Shown here in pieces: positions 1 to 12,933 of a stretch of 64,000 nt of DNA; the stretch's first letter is position 1; each line of letters starts with the position of its first letter. The stretch is from positions 44,611,374 through 44,675,373 of the forward strand of contig CM034311.1 in NCBI GenBank assembly GCA_019925795.1, written 5' to 3'. Source of the stretch: Dendrobium chrysotoxum. Lineage: Eukaryota > Streptophyta > Magnoliopsida > Asparagales > Orchidaceae. The notes below the pieces were generated by a model that searched no databases, was not told the origin of the DNA, and worked only from the letters and a program-made list of their open reading frames with translations. Made by a program: the position numbers and the translations under genes.

Positions 1-1099
1 ATTTATTTGCAGCCCTATCTTTAATTATGTTTATGTTAATTGCTCTTGGACCTTTTGGTTAATTGTGTGTGGGGGTATATATAAATATACATTTGATTCC
101 ACATAGCATTTAACCGTTTGGAATCAGCTTGAACCGCTGATTCAACTGAGGAACCAGTAATCTTGTCATGATTATGCAGAACTAGTTGGTTCAATTCATA
201 TCCTTTTAAGTAGTGTTGATTGATGATCCAATGATTAAAATTTTTACCATAAAATATGAATAAATAAAACTTATCGCTTTATAATAACTAATAAATTAAT
301 ATAAAAAACCCACAACTATATTCCCTCAAATCTTGATCGAAATTAAAACTGGTTGCCCTCCTCACCTTCAACTTCATTCACCTTGCCGACGATCTTCTCC
401 CTCTCTCGTTGTTGGACATCCAACAGCACGACGTCTTTGATCTACAATTATTCTCCTCCTTTGCTTTTCATTTTTTTATAATAATTAATTTATAATTAAT
501 GTAGATATTATTTATGTCTGTGAGTTCTATTTATTTTTATCACATGTTTACATAATTACAGTTTTATTGAATCATATATAAATAAACTGATTAAAATAAT
601 ACCGGTGAACATTCAAATTCAAATTTAGAGGGATGCATATATGTACATACCACAAATTTTTTTTATATTTATATATTTAACACATTTAATTTTTAATATT
701 TATTTATATGACACTTGAATCCCGGATGTTGTGGTGCTGCCAAGCAAACAGGAGGCGAAAGAGGGATGCTCCAAATTTGACGTTGTGGTGCTACGAGACA
801 GGCTAACAATTTTCTTTCCCGTTTTTTTCATTAAGGGTTACGCTCCTTGATGGTTTCATGAATATCTCTTTGTTTGTTCTAGTGAGAACAATATAAGAGA
901 GAAGAGAGACAAAGAAAGAGTGAGAAAGAAGAGATATATGTATAAATTTCTCTCAAATTATCATAGTGAATTTTTCAGTGTGGTGTGGCTATGTGATTTT
1001 TTCCCGATTTCAGATTTTCCATGTCAAATTCTGATGTTTTTATCTTCCTCTGCATTTTTTCTTTCTTGTTTATGTTCTCTGCATGTTTTACTTCCCCCA
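1..1099. other. AT-rich intergenic stretch upstream of SDR copy 1
   Basis: No supported gene. The sequence is AT-rich, with a more GC-rich patch near 340-450 and another near 715-810. An open frame at 920-1234 runs into the exon 1 remnant of SDR copy 1 and has no independent family signature, so it is not called. A purine-rich tract sits at about 893-935. Confidence 0.5.
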
Positions 1100-1946
1100 A
1101 CAAACAGATGGTCCCTTCATGGAGCCATTGCTTTTGACACGGAGCTGCTAATAATTGTTATAGGCGAAGTTGGGCAAAGCTCATATTCAATTCCCATCTC
1201 AGGCTCTTTTAACTTCATCATATATAAAATGTAACCGGTATGGTTTTATTAGTTTTATGGTTTTTTTTTTGTGGCCTTGTAAGTAGCCAATAGATTTATA
1301 TATAAACGGCTAATATCTGTAATGAAGGGGGATGAATAATAACCATTCTTTTTGCTCTGTTTCCTGCTCTGTATCCTGAAACAATTCCGTTGGTTTTCCC
1401 TGGCCCAGGATTGCATTCATGTGTCTATTGTGCTTTCTGTCTTCAGCAGCTCGTGGCCCATTCTGCCTCTCCCTCCAAGCCGCAACCTCCCCGTGATTCA
1501 GTGTCCAGTGATATTAGAGCCGACAAAGATGCCGCCTCGATGAAACCAACAAAGACCAATCCAAGAACTTAGAGAGAGAAACTAATGGAGAAAGTCTCTT
1601 CTTTGTTCGAAGGAAAGCTCAACATACTTGTAAGTAACTAATTAACTGTATTTATATTTATATATAGAACCTAATTTTTTTCTTCTTATAAGGCTTGAAA
1701 TGTGGTAACATTGCTATGTATGTATGTTGATTGATAATGCTGGGGCTAGCTTTCTTAAGACAACTGTCGACACTAAAGAAGAGGATCATAAATTTTTAAT
1801 GTAAACAAATTTGTAATCAGGTTTCCATTTGAGTCATTTGGCTCATCTACTTCTCAAAGCCTCAGGGGTTGGCAGTATTGTGTTCATGTCCTCTGTCGCT
1901 AGTTCAGTGCGATTTCCAGAATCAAGTGTTTATGGTGTCAATAAAG
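1100..1946 (+). pseudogene. Tropinone-reductase-like SDR copy 1, exons 1-3 remnant
   Basis: This is the 5' part of a decayed short-chain dehydrogenase/reductase gene. It aligns by eye with the intact copy at 41063-44027. Exon 1 remnant at about 1100-1141 encodes NRWSLHGA then degenerates, losing the Rossmann TGGxxGIG motif. Only the last part of exon 2 survives (about 1571-1629, near identical to 41380-41437) and still ends at a GTAAGT donor. Exon 3 (1730-1946) has the same 217-nt length as in copy 2. It keeps NAG, the S of the active site and YGVNK, but has two in-frame stops (near 1801 and 1816), and its acceptor AG is changed to TG. Its donor is GCAAGT, as in the intact copy. About 140 bases at 1430-1570 are unrelated to the gene. 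Exons 4-5 lie at 17161-17524, beyond a large transposon nest. Confidence 0.85.
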
Positions 1947-1993
1947 GCAAGTAACAGCACATAACTCATCTTGGCTTATTGGTTGAGAGCTTA

Positions 1994-2086
1994 GGCATCT
2001 TCGTCAAACCACGTAAAACGCTTTGTTTTTTTTTTGTTGATTGTGTTGTATGATTTTTGGTTTGTTTCCGCTATGTTTGCGCAACA
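1994..2086 (+). repeat. Truncated 5' LTR of the copia element
   Basis: About 93 bases match the last part of the 3' LTR (about 5849-5938), including the shared GGCATCTT.GTCAA.CCACGTAAA block and the terminal GCAACA. The first roughly 415 bases of this LTR are missing, so U3 and any promoter on this side are lost. Confidence 0.8.
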
Positions 2087-2269
2087 ATTGGTATCAGACT
2101 TGGATTTCGACGGTATTTCCGGCGGGAGCTTGAGATCAATCAGTTCTTCCTATAAATATGGTTCGTCCAGGTGAAGGAAGAGAGCCAGATTGGCGTAATT
2201 CTGGCTACGTAAGACGGCTATAATTTGGTGGAGGTTATGAGTTCCAGTGGAGCCCTGGATACATCCATC

Positions 2270-5200
2270 TCAATGTTGGAGAAGGCATCGATCCATCTGG
2301 TGGTTACACAGCCCGTCAAAACTAATGTGATAAAATTTGACAACAAAGAAAACTTTGGCATATAGAGATGTGAGGTGATGGATGCGTTGTGCTTTTGAAT
2401 CTAGAGGAAGTTTTGGATAGCGATGAACATCCTGAGTCAATTTTAGAAAGAATTTGGCTAAAAATGAGCTGAAGTGCTTGTGGCTTAATCGGGAATTGCT
2501 TATCACAAGCGATCAAGTATGGGATGATGATAGAGACTTCTGCAATGAAATTATGGAAGATTTTGAAGAATAAGTATCTTATTAAGAGCATGGAGAATCG
2601 TCTCCATATGAAACATCGGCTTTACAGATTTTAGATGAGATATGGGGTTACCATTGATGAGCGTTTGAATGACTTCATAAAGCTATTTACAGGTCTGTTG
2701 AATCTGGATGAGGAGGTTGGAGATGAAGTAAGGTGCTTCTTTTGTTGAATTCACTCCCAGGTGAGTATGAAAACTTCACAATGACACTCATTCATAAGAA
2801 GGAGATTTTGAAATATAATGAGGTGACTACGACATTGTTGAATCATGAGTTGCATCATAGGGACAAGAAATCTGCAAAGATGGATTTGTCCGAGGCTCTT
2901 ACACTCCAATGAGAAAGATTTGAGAAGCAGAAGAATAAAAGGGGTAGCATCATCAAGAAAGACAAGTCTCATGGGTGCAGTCTTGGGAAGAATCAAAAAA
3001 TTTTCTACTCAGAGAATGTTTATTGGAAGAAAGATTGCTCGATGTTGAAGGAGAAGAGAAAAGGGAGTTTCCATGGAGGCAAAGGCAGACCTTAGCATGG
3101 AAGGGCGTGATAAAGACCAAAATGTATCACTATATGCAATTTCTCAGAGTTTGTATACAGATGGTTCATGTTGAATTCTAGACACTGGTGCTACCTATCA
3201 TATTTGTCCCAATAGAGAGTGGTTTTATACTTACAAGGAGCTTGATAGTGGTATAGTGACCATGAAAATATGATCAAGGTTATCATACTATTGGTGTAAG
3301 GAGCATCTTCATTAAAATGTCTGATGGTACTATGAGAGAGCCAGTTGATGTGAGATACATTCCAGGTATTAGGAAGAATTTGTTATCTGTTGGGGTTTTA
3401 AAGAGCAAGGGTTATAAGGTAGTCATTAAGGTAGTAGTTCTGAAGATGTGTCATGGAACGTAAGTTTTTTTTTAAGTGAGTTTGTTATCACAACGTTTAT
3501 TATCTTCAGGATAGAACATTGATTAGAATGGCTGCTATTATTGATGGTTCTTCTGATGCTACTATATTATGGTATTTGAGGCTTGCTTATGCTGAAGAGG
3601 CTTTACTTATGGCTTTGGTAAAAAAATTATTGATCAAAGGAGAGAGCACCTACAAGCTCGATTTTTGTAAACATTATGTATTTGGAAAGAAGGTATGTAT
3701 CCTTTGGTATTGCTATCCATAATAAGAAGGATATTCTTGAGTATGTTCGCACAGATATTTTGGGTCCGATGAAGACAAAATCATTTGGAGGGTGGCGATA
3801 TTTTGTCTCTTTTATTGATGATTACTTCAGATATGTTTGGGTGTATGCCATAAGGTACAAAAGTGAGATACTATAGATTTTAAAAATTGAAAGAAGTGAA
3901 TTGAGACTCAGACTGGTAAAAAAATATAGTATATCAAATTAAACAATGGGGGCAAATATACCTTGAATGTATTCTTGCAGGAGGTTCAGAGATCTGGGAT
4001 GGAGTACCACTTCAGTGTTAGAAAGAAACCATAGTAGAAAGAGGTGATTGTGAGGATGAATTGAAATTTGGTGGAAAAATTTTGTTGTATGCTATCCAAT
4101 GTTGGGTTAGATAGAGTTAATTAGGCTAAGGCGATAAAAGTTTGGTGTATGTTATACCTGTCATTTGGTGAACCATCTACCTTCTGCAGATATTGTAAAG
4201 AAGACCCCAAAAGAGATGTGGTCTACCTTCTACATCCTGCTAGAGATTATAAGCACGTAAGAGTGTTTGGGTGTCCAGCTTACTATCATGTTCAAAATAA
4301 TAAACTTGAACCAAGTGCAATTAAAATGATCAGTATTGGCTTAAGGCATGGTGTTAAGGGCTTCAAACTCTATAATCCAGTAGAGAAGAAGATTATCATT
4401 ATTAGGGATGCTATATTCAATGAGGCGAGCATGATGAAGCATCGGGACTCAAAGCTAGTGAAGAGTTCTTTTGGGACCACAGATGCACTACAAAAGTTGG
4501 AGTTTAATGCAATACTATTTATTCTCTAGAGGCAAAACATTTCTATTCAGGTACCTGATTTAGTTACAAATCAGGAGGTAGAAGATGATGTTAAGGATAA
4601 GGTTCTAGCTCAAGAATCTATTGTGAGGAATAGGTCCAGGAGCCAAAATGTCTCAAAACTAACTTGGTTGAGGGATCACATTATATTTACATTTTCAGCC
4701 ACATAGGCTGAAGTTTCTAGTAACTATAAGAAACTAGTGGATAGTCCTGATAGTAATTTGTGGAAGAGGGTTATGGATGAAAAGATAGAGCCTCTTCAGA
4801 AGAATACTACTTGGAGGTTAATGAAGTATCCTCTAGGAAGAAAAGACATTGGGTACAAATTAGTGTGTGCGAATAAGGAATAATCTTATGGAGTTATTGT
4901 ATGGTATAAGGCTAGGTTGCTGGCAAAAGGCTCTGTACAACAGGAAGGGATTGCTTATGATAAGGTGTTATCCCTAGTGGTTAATTATCCCTCAAACAAT
5001 GGTCACTTGGCACTTATAGCAAACTATGGTCTTATTTTGGGTCAGCTCGATCCAGACATTGCATAAGTAGTTGGCATTGTGAGTAAGTTTATACATGATC
5101 TGAGAAGAAGTCATCAGCATGCTATAAAGAGTATCTTGAGGTATCTGAAGGGTACAATTACTGAAAGCTTGATATTACAAAGGCAGTCATCTGTTACTAC

Positions 5201-5372
5201 CAAGCACATTGATGTGAGGTACCATTCTAATTGGGACTTGATTACTGAAGGCAATGTAAAGTTGAAGAAGGTAGAACTCAAGGAGAATTCAATAGACATG
5301 CTCACAAAGGTACTACCTATTCAAAAGTTTATCTACTGTAGGAGTTTGGTGAACATTCAAGCTTATGAATGA
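2270..5372 (+). pseudogene. copia gag-pol remnants
   Basis: Coding remnants lie in several frames with many stops. About 2290-3180 is gag-like. At about 3735-3870, DILGPMKTKSFGGWRYFV followed by FIDDYFRYVWVY is integrase core. At 4255-4430, RVFGCPAYYHV and KGFKLYNP are the integrase C-terminal/linker region. At about 4735-5060, reverse-transcriptase pieces appear (NTTWRL, YKARLLAKG, LILGQLD). The YVDD part is deleted. At 5079-5372 the RNase H-side segment AIKSILRYLKGT follows, ending near the polypurine tract. No frame spans a complete domain. Confidence 0.8.
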
Positions 5373-5428
5373 TTGTCCACTTATTTTGAAGAACTATGCT
5401 TAGCTTGATCCCTTTGGGAGGGGTGGTA

Positions 5429-5938
5429 TGTGGGAAATCATCTTGGTCCAATCGTTTTGATATTGGAGTCTAGTTTGTCATCTTCCACTTTCTGAAGTGA
5501 AAGATGAGGTGAAGATGATTGATTAAGAAATCCTAGTGGAAAACATTGATTTGGAAATAATTTAGTGGCTAATTAGTGCATTAATTAGGAAAGTTGATTA
5601 TTATATTAAATAAAATATTTAATTGATGCATTAATTGATGCATTAATTAAGGGATCTAATTATTACATAAATTGAGAGATTTAATTTATATTATTGAGAG
5701 ATCTACTTGGCATGATTATATTTTGTCATATTATATCATTAATTAAAGTTTCTTTTATAGCTTTGTTTCAAATCTAAAAATAGTGGTGTAAGGACTGCTA
5801 TAGGGATGAGAGAAAAGAGAGAGCCAATTGTCCCCTCCCCATAAATATAGGCATCTTTGTCAAGCCACGTAAATCACCGTATTCTTTTTGTTGACTGTGT
5901 TGTGTAGTTTTTTATTTATTTCCATTTTTTGCACAACA
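5429..5938 (+). repeat. 3' LTR of the copia element
   Basis: This 510-bp LTR begins TGTGGGAAAT immediately after a purine tract and ends TTGCACAACA. Its last part matches the remnant at 1994-2086. The flanking 5939-6173 is ordinary intron-like AT-rich sequence of the SDR pseudogene. Confidence 0.8.
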
Positions 5939-6908
5939 TTTATGCTAGTTGTTGGTGTGTGTAAAACTTGAAGATGAGAAAAATAATCATGACAAAATAT
6001 AACAACATGATATAAATTTTTGAGATTTAATAAAATTCATGAATATATAATTCTGTAGAACTATCAAATTTAAAAAGGTACAGAGACGTATTCTTCTTAA
6101 AAGATAGAAGATTAATCAATGTTAACACTTTGATATAGAATGGGAGCAAATACATATTATAATCATAAAGAGACACTACATGAAAGTTAGCATTTTGAGG
6201 AGAATTTGTGGCGGAATTTTTTTTTTGCTAGAATTTGCAACTGATTTATGATGGAATTTTTTGTTATTTTATTTGCGGTGGCTTTACAGTGGAAAGTCCG
6301 CCGCAAATTTGTGGCAGAATGTCCATCACAAATCTGCCGCAAATCCAACTCAAACTACATTATCTAACCGACTAATTGGGCATTCACTTCATTTCTTCAT
6401 TCTGTTCTGTCGATCGCTCTCCTCCGCCTTCAACTCTTAGACTTCGCTCACCTCCTTTGATGACGTTCATCACCTCCTTCGATGAGGTTCCTTCCTGTTG
6501 CATCCCAAGTCACACTTCCTCGTCGTTCATCTTCTCAGTAATAGTCGTACCTCCATCCCGTTCTTCATTGCAACTGAAGTTGAACATCCTTCGGAGACAA
6601 AGCTTGCTCGTTGCGAAGGTATCCATCTTTCTTCCTTTTGCGTGCTTCTTCGACCAAATTGTCGCATCCGAAGTCACTTTTCCTTGTCGTTCTTCTATAA
6701 CAGCCGAAGTTGAGGAGATGGGATCTTAGTCTTTACGAAGGTATCCATCTTTCTTCCTTTTGAGGGCATCTTTGTCCAACTTCTTTGTTGATAAGATTGG
6801 AGAGGGAGTTGAATGTAAACTTGAATTATAGGGGTCAACCTTAGAGTCTAATGGGAGGGATATTGACTTTAGGTGAATAATTCACCAATAAGAGTACACA
6901 TTTTAGAT

Positions 6909-6916
6909 ATATTAAG
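6909..6916 (+). repeat. 8-bp target-site duplication of the hAT element (left)
   Basis: ATATTAAG directly precedes the hAT terminus at 6917. The identical ATATTAAG occurs at 14952-14959, immediately after the other terminus. A perfect 8-bp duplication is the hallmark of hAT insertion. Confidence 0.9.
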
Positions 6917-7925
6917 CAGGGGCGGAACCAGCCTTTAATTTTAGGGGGGGCAAACTTATAAAATAATAAAAATATTACTACAAACAAGTAACATTTTTAT
7001 ATACCGGGGCAGAACCATTAATATATGGTAGTGTTAGAGAAATGATGCTATATTTTATCAATAAAAGATATGAACGGTAATAATGATGAGATTTACATAA
7101 GATCTAAAATTAATCCCTTGTTTTGTTTATGTTCTTACTACAAACAAATAACAGTCCTTATTCTTATATTTGGTGATTATTCTATAATTAGTCAGTATAT
7201 TCATTCTTTAAGTTTGTATTGCATTCATTTCATCAAAATTTGATTCAAGTTGGGATGCCTAGAGATGTATTTAGAAGAGAGATAAATGTACAATTGCCCT
7301 CAACTAATACTAAGACATTTAAAGAAGCTGCACGTACAACAGATATAACTAATCCAATATATCTATACTACTATTATAAAAGGGGCTTGAGTTTCCACCA
7401 ACATACAATCCTAGCCTTTCATTTTATTCATTAAAAAATTATCCTAACCCTTCATTCTATTCTATAATTTTAAAAATATCATAAAATCATTAATTTTAAT
7501 ATTTATTCGATTTAATAAATTATTAATCTTTACCCCCTTCCTTTCAATTACACAGCCACCAATTTTGATTCGACTTCCTCCCTGTTAATAAATTTTGAAT
7601 TAAACCCTTACGTTATCGAACATTAAACGATTTCTTTCGTTTTTCTCTTTCACTTGGGCTTGTCCCTATTTCACGATTTTCTTCTTTTGACTCTTCGGCT
7701 TGCCCAGCTTTCGGAGTTCCTCCGGCGGTAGGTTTCTTCTCCAATTGGCGGCAAAACGATTTCTTCACCAGTTAGTGGGGGAATAAAATCATGCAGCTAT
7801 TAGCAATCCGATGGCTTACGGCTTGCACATCTCTTACACAGTATGTGTTTTAGTTACACTGACTTTCGGTAACATTTGCTCAATTACTCTCTAAAATTGT
7901 CAAATTAGTTCTTCCTTCGATCCAT

Positions 7926-9016
7926 ATGTCGGCAACGAGGATTCTCAACCCGCTCACAGGAGTCGTCGTTGATCCGACGCCGTTGCTCGGGACCATTTCC
8001 GCGACCGAGCTTGACGGAAGCGATGCGATTTCTACGGAGGTCGAGCAACCGCCGAATGAGCAACTAGAGGATCGACAGAGCTATTAAATTTTTAAGGCTG
8101 GTGGTTTTCCTCGACATTTTGTGGAACATGGCGTTCGTCGTAGTAGCAGTTGGGGTTCTGGTTATGAGTCGAGAGGAGATGGCGATGATGCTTCTGAGGC
8201 TGTGGATCACTGGGTACGTGCTACAGTGCGTGATTCATATGATCTGCATTTGCGTTGAGTATTAGAGGAGGCATCCTCCGCGGAAAATGGGATCCGGGGA
8301 TAGCAGGGATGGGAGCTTGGTGGTCGTGAGTCGCGGTAGCTCTGATCCCGGCTCTCCAAATGATTTAGAGGGAGGTGTGGGAAACGAAAATTATGATTTA
8401 CAACGAGGTCAGGATGAAGAAGGTACAAGCATTGAGAAACATCTAGAGTCTGGCCACACAATGTTCTCATTCATATGGTGGATCATTGGTTTCTACTGGG
8501 TGTCTGCTGGAAGCCAAGTTTTGACTCGTGATGCTCCTCAACTCTACTGGCTCTGTATTGTGTTTCTGGCATTTGATGCGTTCTTTGTTGTTTTTTGTGT
8601 TGCTCTGGCATGCATTATTGGTATTTATATTTTGCTGTTGCCTACCATGCATCATTGCAATTTTATATGTTGTCGCAGATCAGGAGGGAGCATCTGAAGA
8701 GGACATTCGCCACTTGCCAAAGTTCAAATTTCAAAGAACTGGATGTTTTGAAAAACTTGGTGAGATATCAAAATCTTCTGGAGGTGTAATGACTGAATGT
8801 GGAGATCCTCATAACGAGATTGCTCTTTCATATTAGAATGCAGAGTGCTGCATCTGCCTATCTCCATATGATGACGGAGTTTAACTGCGTCAACTTCCTT
8901 GTGGTCATCACTTCCATTGTTCTTGCATCGACAAATGGCTTCACGTCAATGCCACCTGCCCTCTCTGCAAGTATAACATAATAAAGAATAGCAACAGCTC
9001 AAGGGAAGAAGCATAG
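7926..9016 (+). pseudogene. RING-H2 E3 ubiquitin ligase pseudogene captured in the Helitron
   Basis: This is a near full-length copy of the plant membrane RING-H2 family represented by Arabidopsis At1g12760/At1g63170. In order it shows an N-terminal acidic segment, a first membrane pair (LDILWNMAFVVVAVGVLVM and TGYVLQCVIHMICICVEY), a low-complexity linker, HLESGHTMFSFIWWIIGFYW, a second hydrophobic pair, the CCLPCIIAILY stretch, the ADQEGASEEDI block and a C-terminal RING with ECCICLSPYDDGV and CGHHFHCSCIDKWL...CPLCKYN. Several stops break the frame (near 8085, 8258, 8834 and 8879), along with frameshifts near 8090 and 8640. No intron is evident anywhere, so it is either a processed retrocopy or a capture of spliced sequence. 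Family members are transmembrane ubiquitin ligases. This copy cannot make the full protein. Confidence 0.85.
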
Positions 9017-10469
9017 GAAGGCCAGCTCTGCAATCTCTTTTCCTTCTTTTCTTGGCTGTTGCTATTGGAATTCTTGGTTCCTTGCATGTGTGTTCTTTTC
9101 TTTCTTCACGCCCTTTGCCATTTGTTCATGTTTGTGATTCAGCCGTTGCTTTTGACTAATAGCTTTCATCTCTTGTACACGGGTTCCTTCTTCATCTTTA
9201 AATTGTTGTTTCCTTGGGATTACATGCAAGGAAATCCCACTCTTGTGTTCATTTACATCAAGATTTAAATGCTATGGAGTCATGTAGATAGTTTCTAGCT
9301 TTTCTCCTTCGGTTGAAGATAGTTAAAAGTTAAATGACTTTTGGAGTTGTTGGTGCAGCATTATATTTGCATATTGATAGCTTTTTTAAATTTGGAAGAA
9401 AGTTACAGAAGTTGTTTTTCTTTTACCAGACCAACACTTACACAAGGACCAATTATATATAAAAAAAGGTTTCTTCTCCAATTATATTGATCTCTTCAAT
9501 TTTTGTAACTTCACTTATGTCTCTTCTTACCGTCATGTATTTCTTTCGCATTCCACTCTTTCTAAACGCCTCGCCTTCTTCTCCTCCTCCTTCACTTTCT
9601 TCTCCTCCCGTCGGCTTCGCATGAGAAGTTTTGAAAGAGTCGCTAAAAGGAGCTTCTTCGCCTTCGGACAAGGTTTACTCTTTTTCAACCTGCAAGATGA
9701 CATAGGAAATGTTGAAGGACCTACTAGCGAAGGCGAACGAAGGCTTTGAAAGCTCTGAAAGGTCGTAGGCTATGAGCCTCCTCTCGAACTGGAAAGATTT
9801 GCACGCAGGTCTAATCGCCGATTATTTTGCTATTTTATTTTTCATTTCCATTATCGTCTGAGTCGACTAATGGCTCCTAGCAGTTACTAGCTCGAAGCAC
9901 TTGCTATGGCTAAAATGGAAAATACTATATAGGGGATGGGAAGACATTCATTATTGTGATGCTACTGTAATCCTACACTCATTGCATCAGAAAACTCTCT
10001 AATTACATTGCAGTCTTTTTGGTGCCAACAGTGGTTTTATTTCAGCAAGTAATCTCGAACCTCTTATATTTTCATATGTTTCTTTTTTGACTTCTTTTCA
10101 CCAATTTTTGAATTGATTATCAAAGCAAGCAGAAGTATTGAAGATGCATACTGATCTGAATTTTGTTAATTTATAGATTGCAATTACTGAACCATTATAA
10201 ATATCTTTTTATATTGATATTGTGCTTTATGTATTCTTAAATGTTGTATTAAGGTTCTTAATAGCTACTGATCAGAATTTTTATTTCACAAAAATTTGAA
10301 ATATTAAAAAATATATCTCATCTTTTAGGAAAACACTTGTCAACTTAAATTGAAAGGTGAAATAGAATATCATTCCAATTATTGTTTGTATCATAACTTC
10401 ATCTTTAAGCTCATTTTGATGTTTCAAAATGTGTATCACTTAGCTGAGATATGACTTACACACGCACAC
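9017..10469 (+). other. Helitron interior: 3'-UTR-like tail and unassigned segments
   Basis: About 9017-9430 continues the RING copy as 3'-untranslated-like sequence. 9430-9830 is a more GC-rich, gene-like patch without a recognised domain. The words GGTTTCTTCTCCAATT at 9469 recur from 7729, inside the same Helitron. The rest is AT-rich with no supported gene. Confidence 0.4.
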
Positions 10470-10471
10470 AC

Positions 10472-10500
10472 AACTATTATAAAAGGCACTTGAGTTTCCT
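10472..10500 (+). repeat. Second Helitron-like 5' terminus motif
   Basis: CTATTATAAAAGGCACTTG followed by AGTTTCC closely matches the 5' end of the main Helitron (CTATTATAAAAGGGGCTTG then AGTTTCC at 7371-7396). The TC dinucleotide and the ACTA before it are not conserved, so it could be a truncated older Helitron or an internal duplication of the 5' end. Confidence 0.55.
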
Positions 10501-12544
10501 TCCCCAGTAAATCTTGATCATCCATTTTATTTCTTCTTAAATTATTTTGACCATCCATTATATTATAAATAATCAATAAATCAACAAAATAATGCTTATA
10601 TAATTATGGCTATAAATTTAATAATACTTTATTAAATTTATTGATAAAAAAACTTTATTATTATGGCTATAGCTTCTATGATTGATGCTTTAGTTAGCAT
10701 TATATTGCCAATTAAGATCATAATCTCTTTTTGTTTTTTTTTAATGATGGGTGCTTTCTGATCTTGCTTTTTCAAATTGCCTGATTGTACTGCATGTTTC
10801 ATAACATAAGCAAGTTCTATTCTCATGGAAAATAATTTTAGAATGTGAGGAGATTTCTCACATGCTGACTTTCATTGCCATAGCACAATGTGTATTTTAT
10901 TGCTTGATCGATGCAACAAACTCTACAATTAGATTTGTGTCAGCCATGGAAGCAAGCAAGTTTAAAAGATCTAAGAAACTATGAAATGAAAATATAGTTT
11001 CTATATATAAATTGTGTTGAGAATTCTTGGAGGAAGAAGTGAGTTTTAGCACTTGTGGATAAAGGTGATGATTATATTTTACCCTAAATTAGTTTTAAAA
11101 TTTGTTGTTTCTGTAGCAAAATTTGTTTATAAATAGCTATATATTGATAAAGAATTTAGATAAATTTCTATTCAGATAAATAGCTAGATAGTGGATCTAT
11201 GACTGATATATTGAGATTTACGTTTGAGTTTTAAAAAGGTGTAGTGATTCCAATTCATGGACCAAACTGGACAAACTTTTAGAAAAATAAAGAGAAGCTC
11301 TTTTTAAATTTTTTTCATTGATGGATTTTTTTATCGTGAAGATGTGCTATAAAAGATGGATTCAGGTTTTAGAAATCTGATTATGTTGACTAAAAACCTT
11401 GCAGCTATAGGATCAGAAAAATGAATAGTTTAATTAAAAGCAAAATATTCCACCATGGTGTGTAGTTATATAATTTCATAATGATATGGATTTTCTATTA
11501 TTCATGGATTGGTCTAAAGACCTTGTGTCTATCTACGATTCTTGCCTAAGAGGTTCATGCTTATAATAAGTTGCATAAAGAATTGACTTTATTTATGTTG
11601 ATGATCTCAAAAAAAAAATCTGTTATGAAGGTATAAAGTGTTGTTCAAGTAGGATATTTGTCAATTTTTTACAACTGAAGGGCGTATATTTGTTGTATGT
11701 TCTTTGAAACTGAGAAATTATTGTATAACATACTATCATTGATAGTAAATACTATCACTTATACGGTAATCAGTTGCGGTTATAAAATACCAAATATTGC
11801 TACAATTTAGATAAATGTTTTATGCCATATGGTTTAACTGAAGGCGTTATTTGATAGTTAAGAATCTTAAACTTCTGTTATTTAAGATATCAGATTCAGG
11901 TCTGATATGTAGTCACATATATCTTTTCTAACATTAGAACCACATTTAGCTATATTATGATCTTCATGAGTAGAGAAGAGGGTCTAATACTAGGACATAT
12001 ATGGTTGACCGGATCCTGTTTTCTTCTAGATTTGTAGAAGTGGGTTTTTTTATGCTTGTGTTTTCATTTGGGAATGTTATTGTTGGATTTCTTGAGAGGC
12101 CTGATGGTCTAATTGGAGTAATTAGATTGCTTGTTGAATTCAAATTTATATGTATTTTTCTATCACTCTATATTATTTGATAGTCATGTTCTTGAATGCA
12201 TCTCATTATTTCAATCTGGTTGCAATTTGATGAAAAGTATGAATTTGGTTGCAGCTCTTGAATGTTCATTAAAAGTAATGTGTTAATCTGGTTGCAGCTC
12301 TTGAATGTTTATGACATCTAAATTATAACATATAAATTTTCTTTATGATGAGATTATTTCTAAATGATGCTCTGTTTATTATAATTATGATTTATCCTTT
12401 AGCTTGAAATTATATATTCATTAAATATACAAAATTCATTAGTTTTTTGAATGATAAAAGCTCATTACCACATTTAATCATTGGTTAATATCAATGGAGA
12501 GAATGATTTCTGAATTCTCTTTTTATAAATTACCCTAAACTATG
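10501..12544. other. Helitron interior without recognised gene
   Basis: This is AT-rich sequence with frequent stops in all frames. A short repeated phrase containing GGTTGCAGCTCTTGAATGTT appears twice near 12250-12310. Some tracts look like intron or UTR sequence brought along with captured genes, but no protein family is recognisable. Confidence 0.4.
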
Positions 12545-12557
12545 ACATAAAAATATA

Positions 12558-12900
12558 GAACAGAAGTTGAAGTGTTGAAGCAGTTTGATGACTTAGGACA
12601 TCATGGAACTAAAATTATCGTGTTCAATCTATGGCACAATGATGATAGTTTTATGGAGCTTGATTTTTACACAGATTCAGAGGATATACTGATCACTTGA
12701 GAGCATGTAGAGCAAAAGAAAGTAAAGAAGTCTAACACGAAAGCTGAACTAACCCAAACAAATATTGAAGGTCGATATCAATATTTACTCAAAAGTATAC
12801 TCATCAATCTTGTATCTGAAGTTTCCACAAAACTTCAAGATATTGTTACGTGCTGTAGAAGTTGAGCCTCACCATATTGTTTTTGATATTAACAAGATGA
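12558..12900 (+). pseudogene. MORC-type (CRT1-like) ATPase gene fragment captured in the Helitron
   Basis: Two pieces match plant microrchidia ATPases (the CRT1/MORC family of GHKL ATPases in chromatin silencing and immunity). The first, about 12558-12698, encodes QFDDLGHHGTKIIVFNLW then MELDFYTDSEDILIT, preceded by an AG acceptor-like TATAG. The second, about 12786-12880 in another frame, encodes YSSILYLKFPQNFKILLRAV followed by EPHHI. Family members carry these segments in this order, just after the GHKL ATPase core. A stop at about 12699 and at least one frameshift separate them. The ATP-binding N-terminal part is absent. It is a gene fragment, not a working gene. Confidence 0.7.
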
Positions 12901-12933
12901 GAAATTTCAATTGTTTTGTTATAACACGCATGC

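Larger units (their letters stand above)
1994..5938 (+). mobile_element. Decayed Ty1/copia retrotransposon in SDR copy 1 intron 3
   Basis: The element has a 5' LTR remnant (1994-2086), a primer-binding-like TGGTATCAGACT at 2089-2100, gag/pol remnants, a purine-rich tract at 5411-5428 and a full 3' LTR at 5429-5938 (TGTGGG...ACAACA). The order gag, integrase, reverse transcriptase, RNase H identifies the copia superfamily. Most of the 5' LTR is gone, so no target duplication can be read. It is too damaged to move. It lies in intron 3 of SDR copy 1 on the same strand. Confidence 0.85.

Noticed and set aside
920..1234. 104-codon frame including the SDR exon 1 remnant
   Set aside because: Only the short NRWSLHGA part is gene-derived. 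The rest is hydrophobic T-rich translation without a family match.
6376..6729. 117-codon frame in the old CACTA left part
   Set aside because: Ser/Phe-rich translation of CTTCGA-type repeated sequence with a counterpart near 46930-47040 in the other CACTA. No domain.
8207..8655. Antisense frames opposite the RING pseudogene
   Set aside because: The + strand reads as the recognised RING-H2 family. The antisense frames are shadows.
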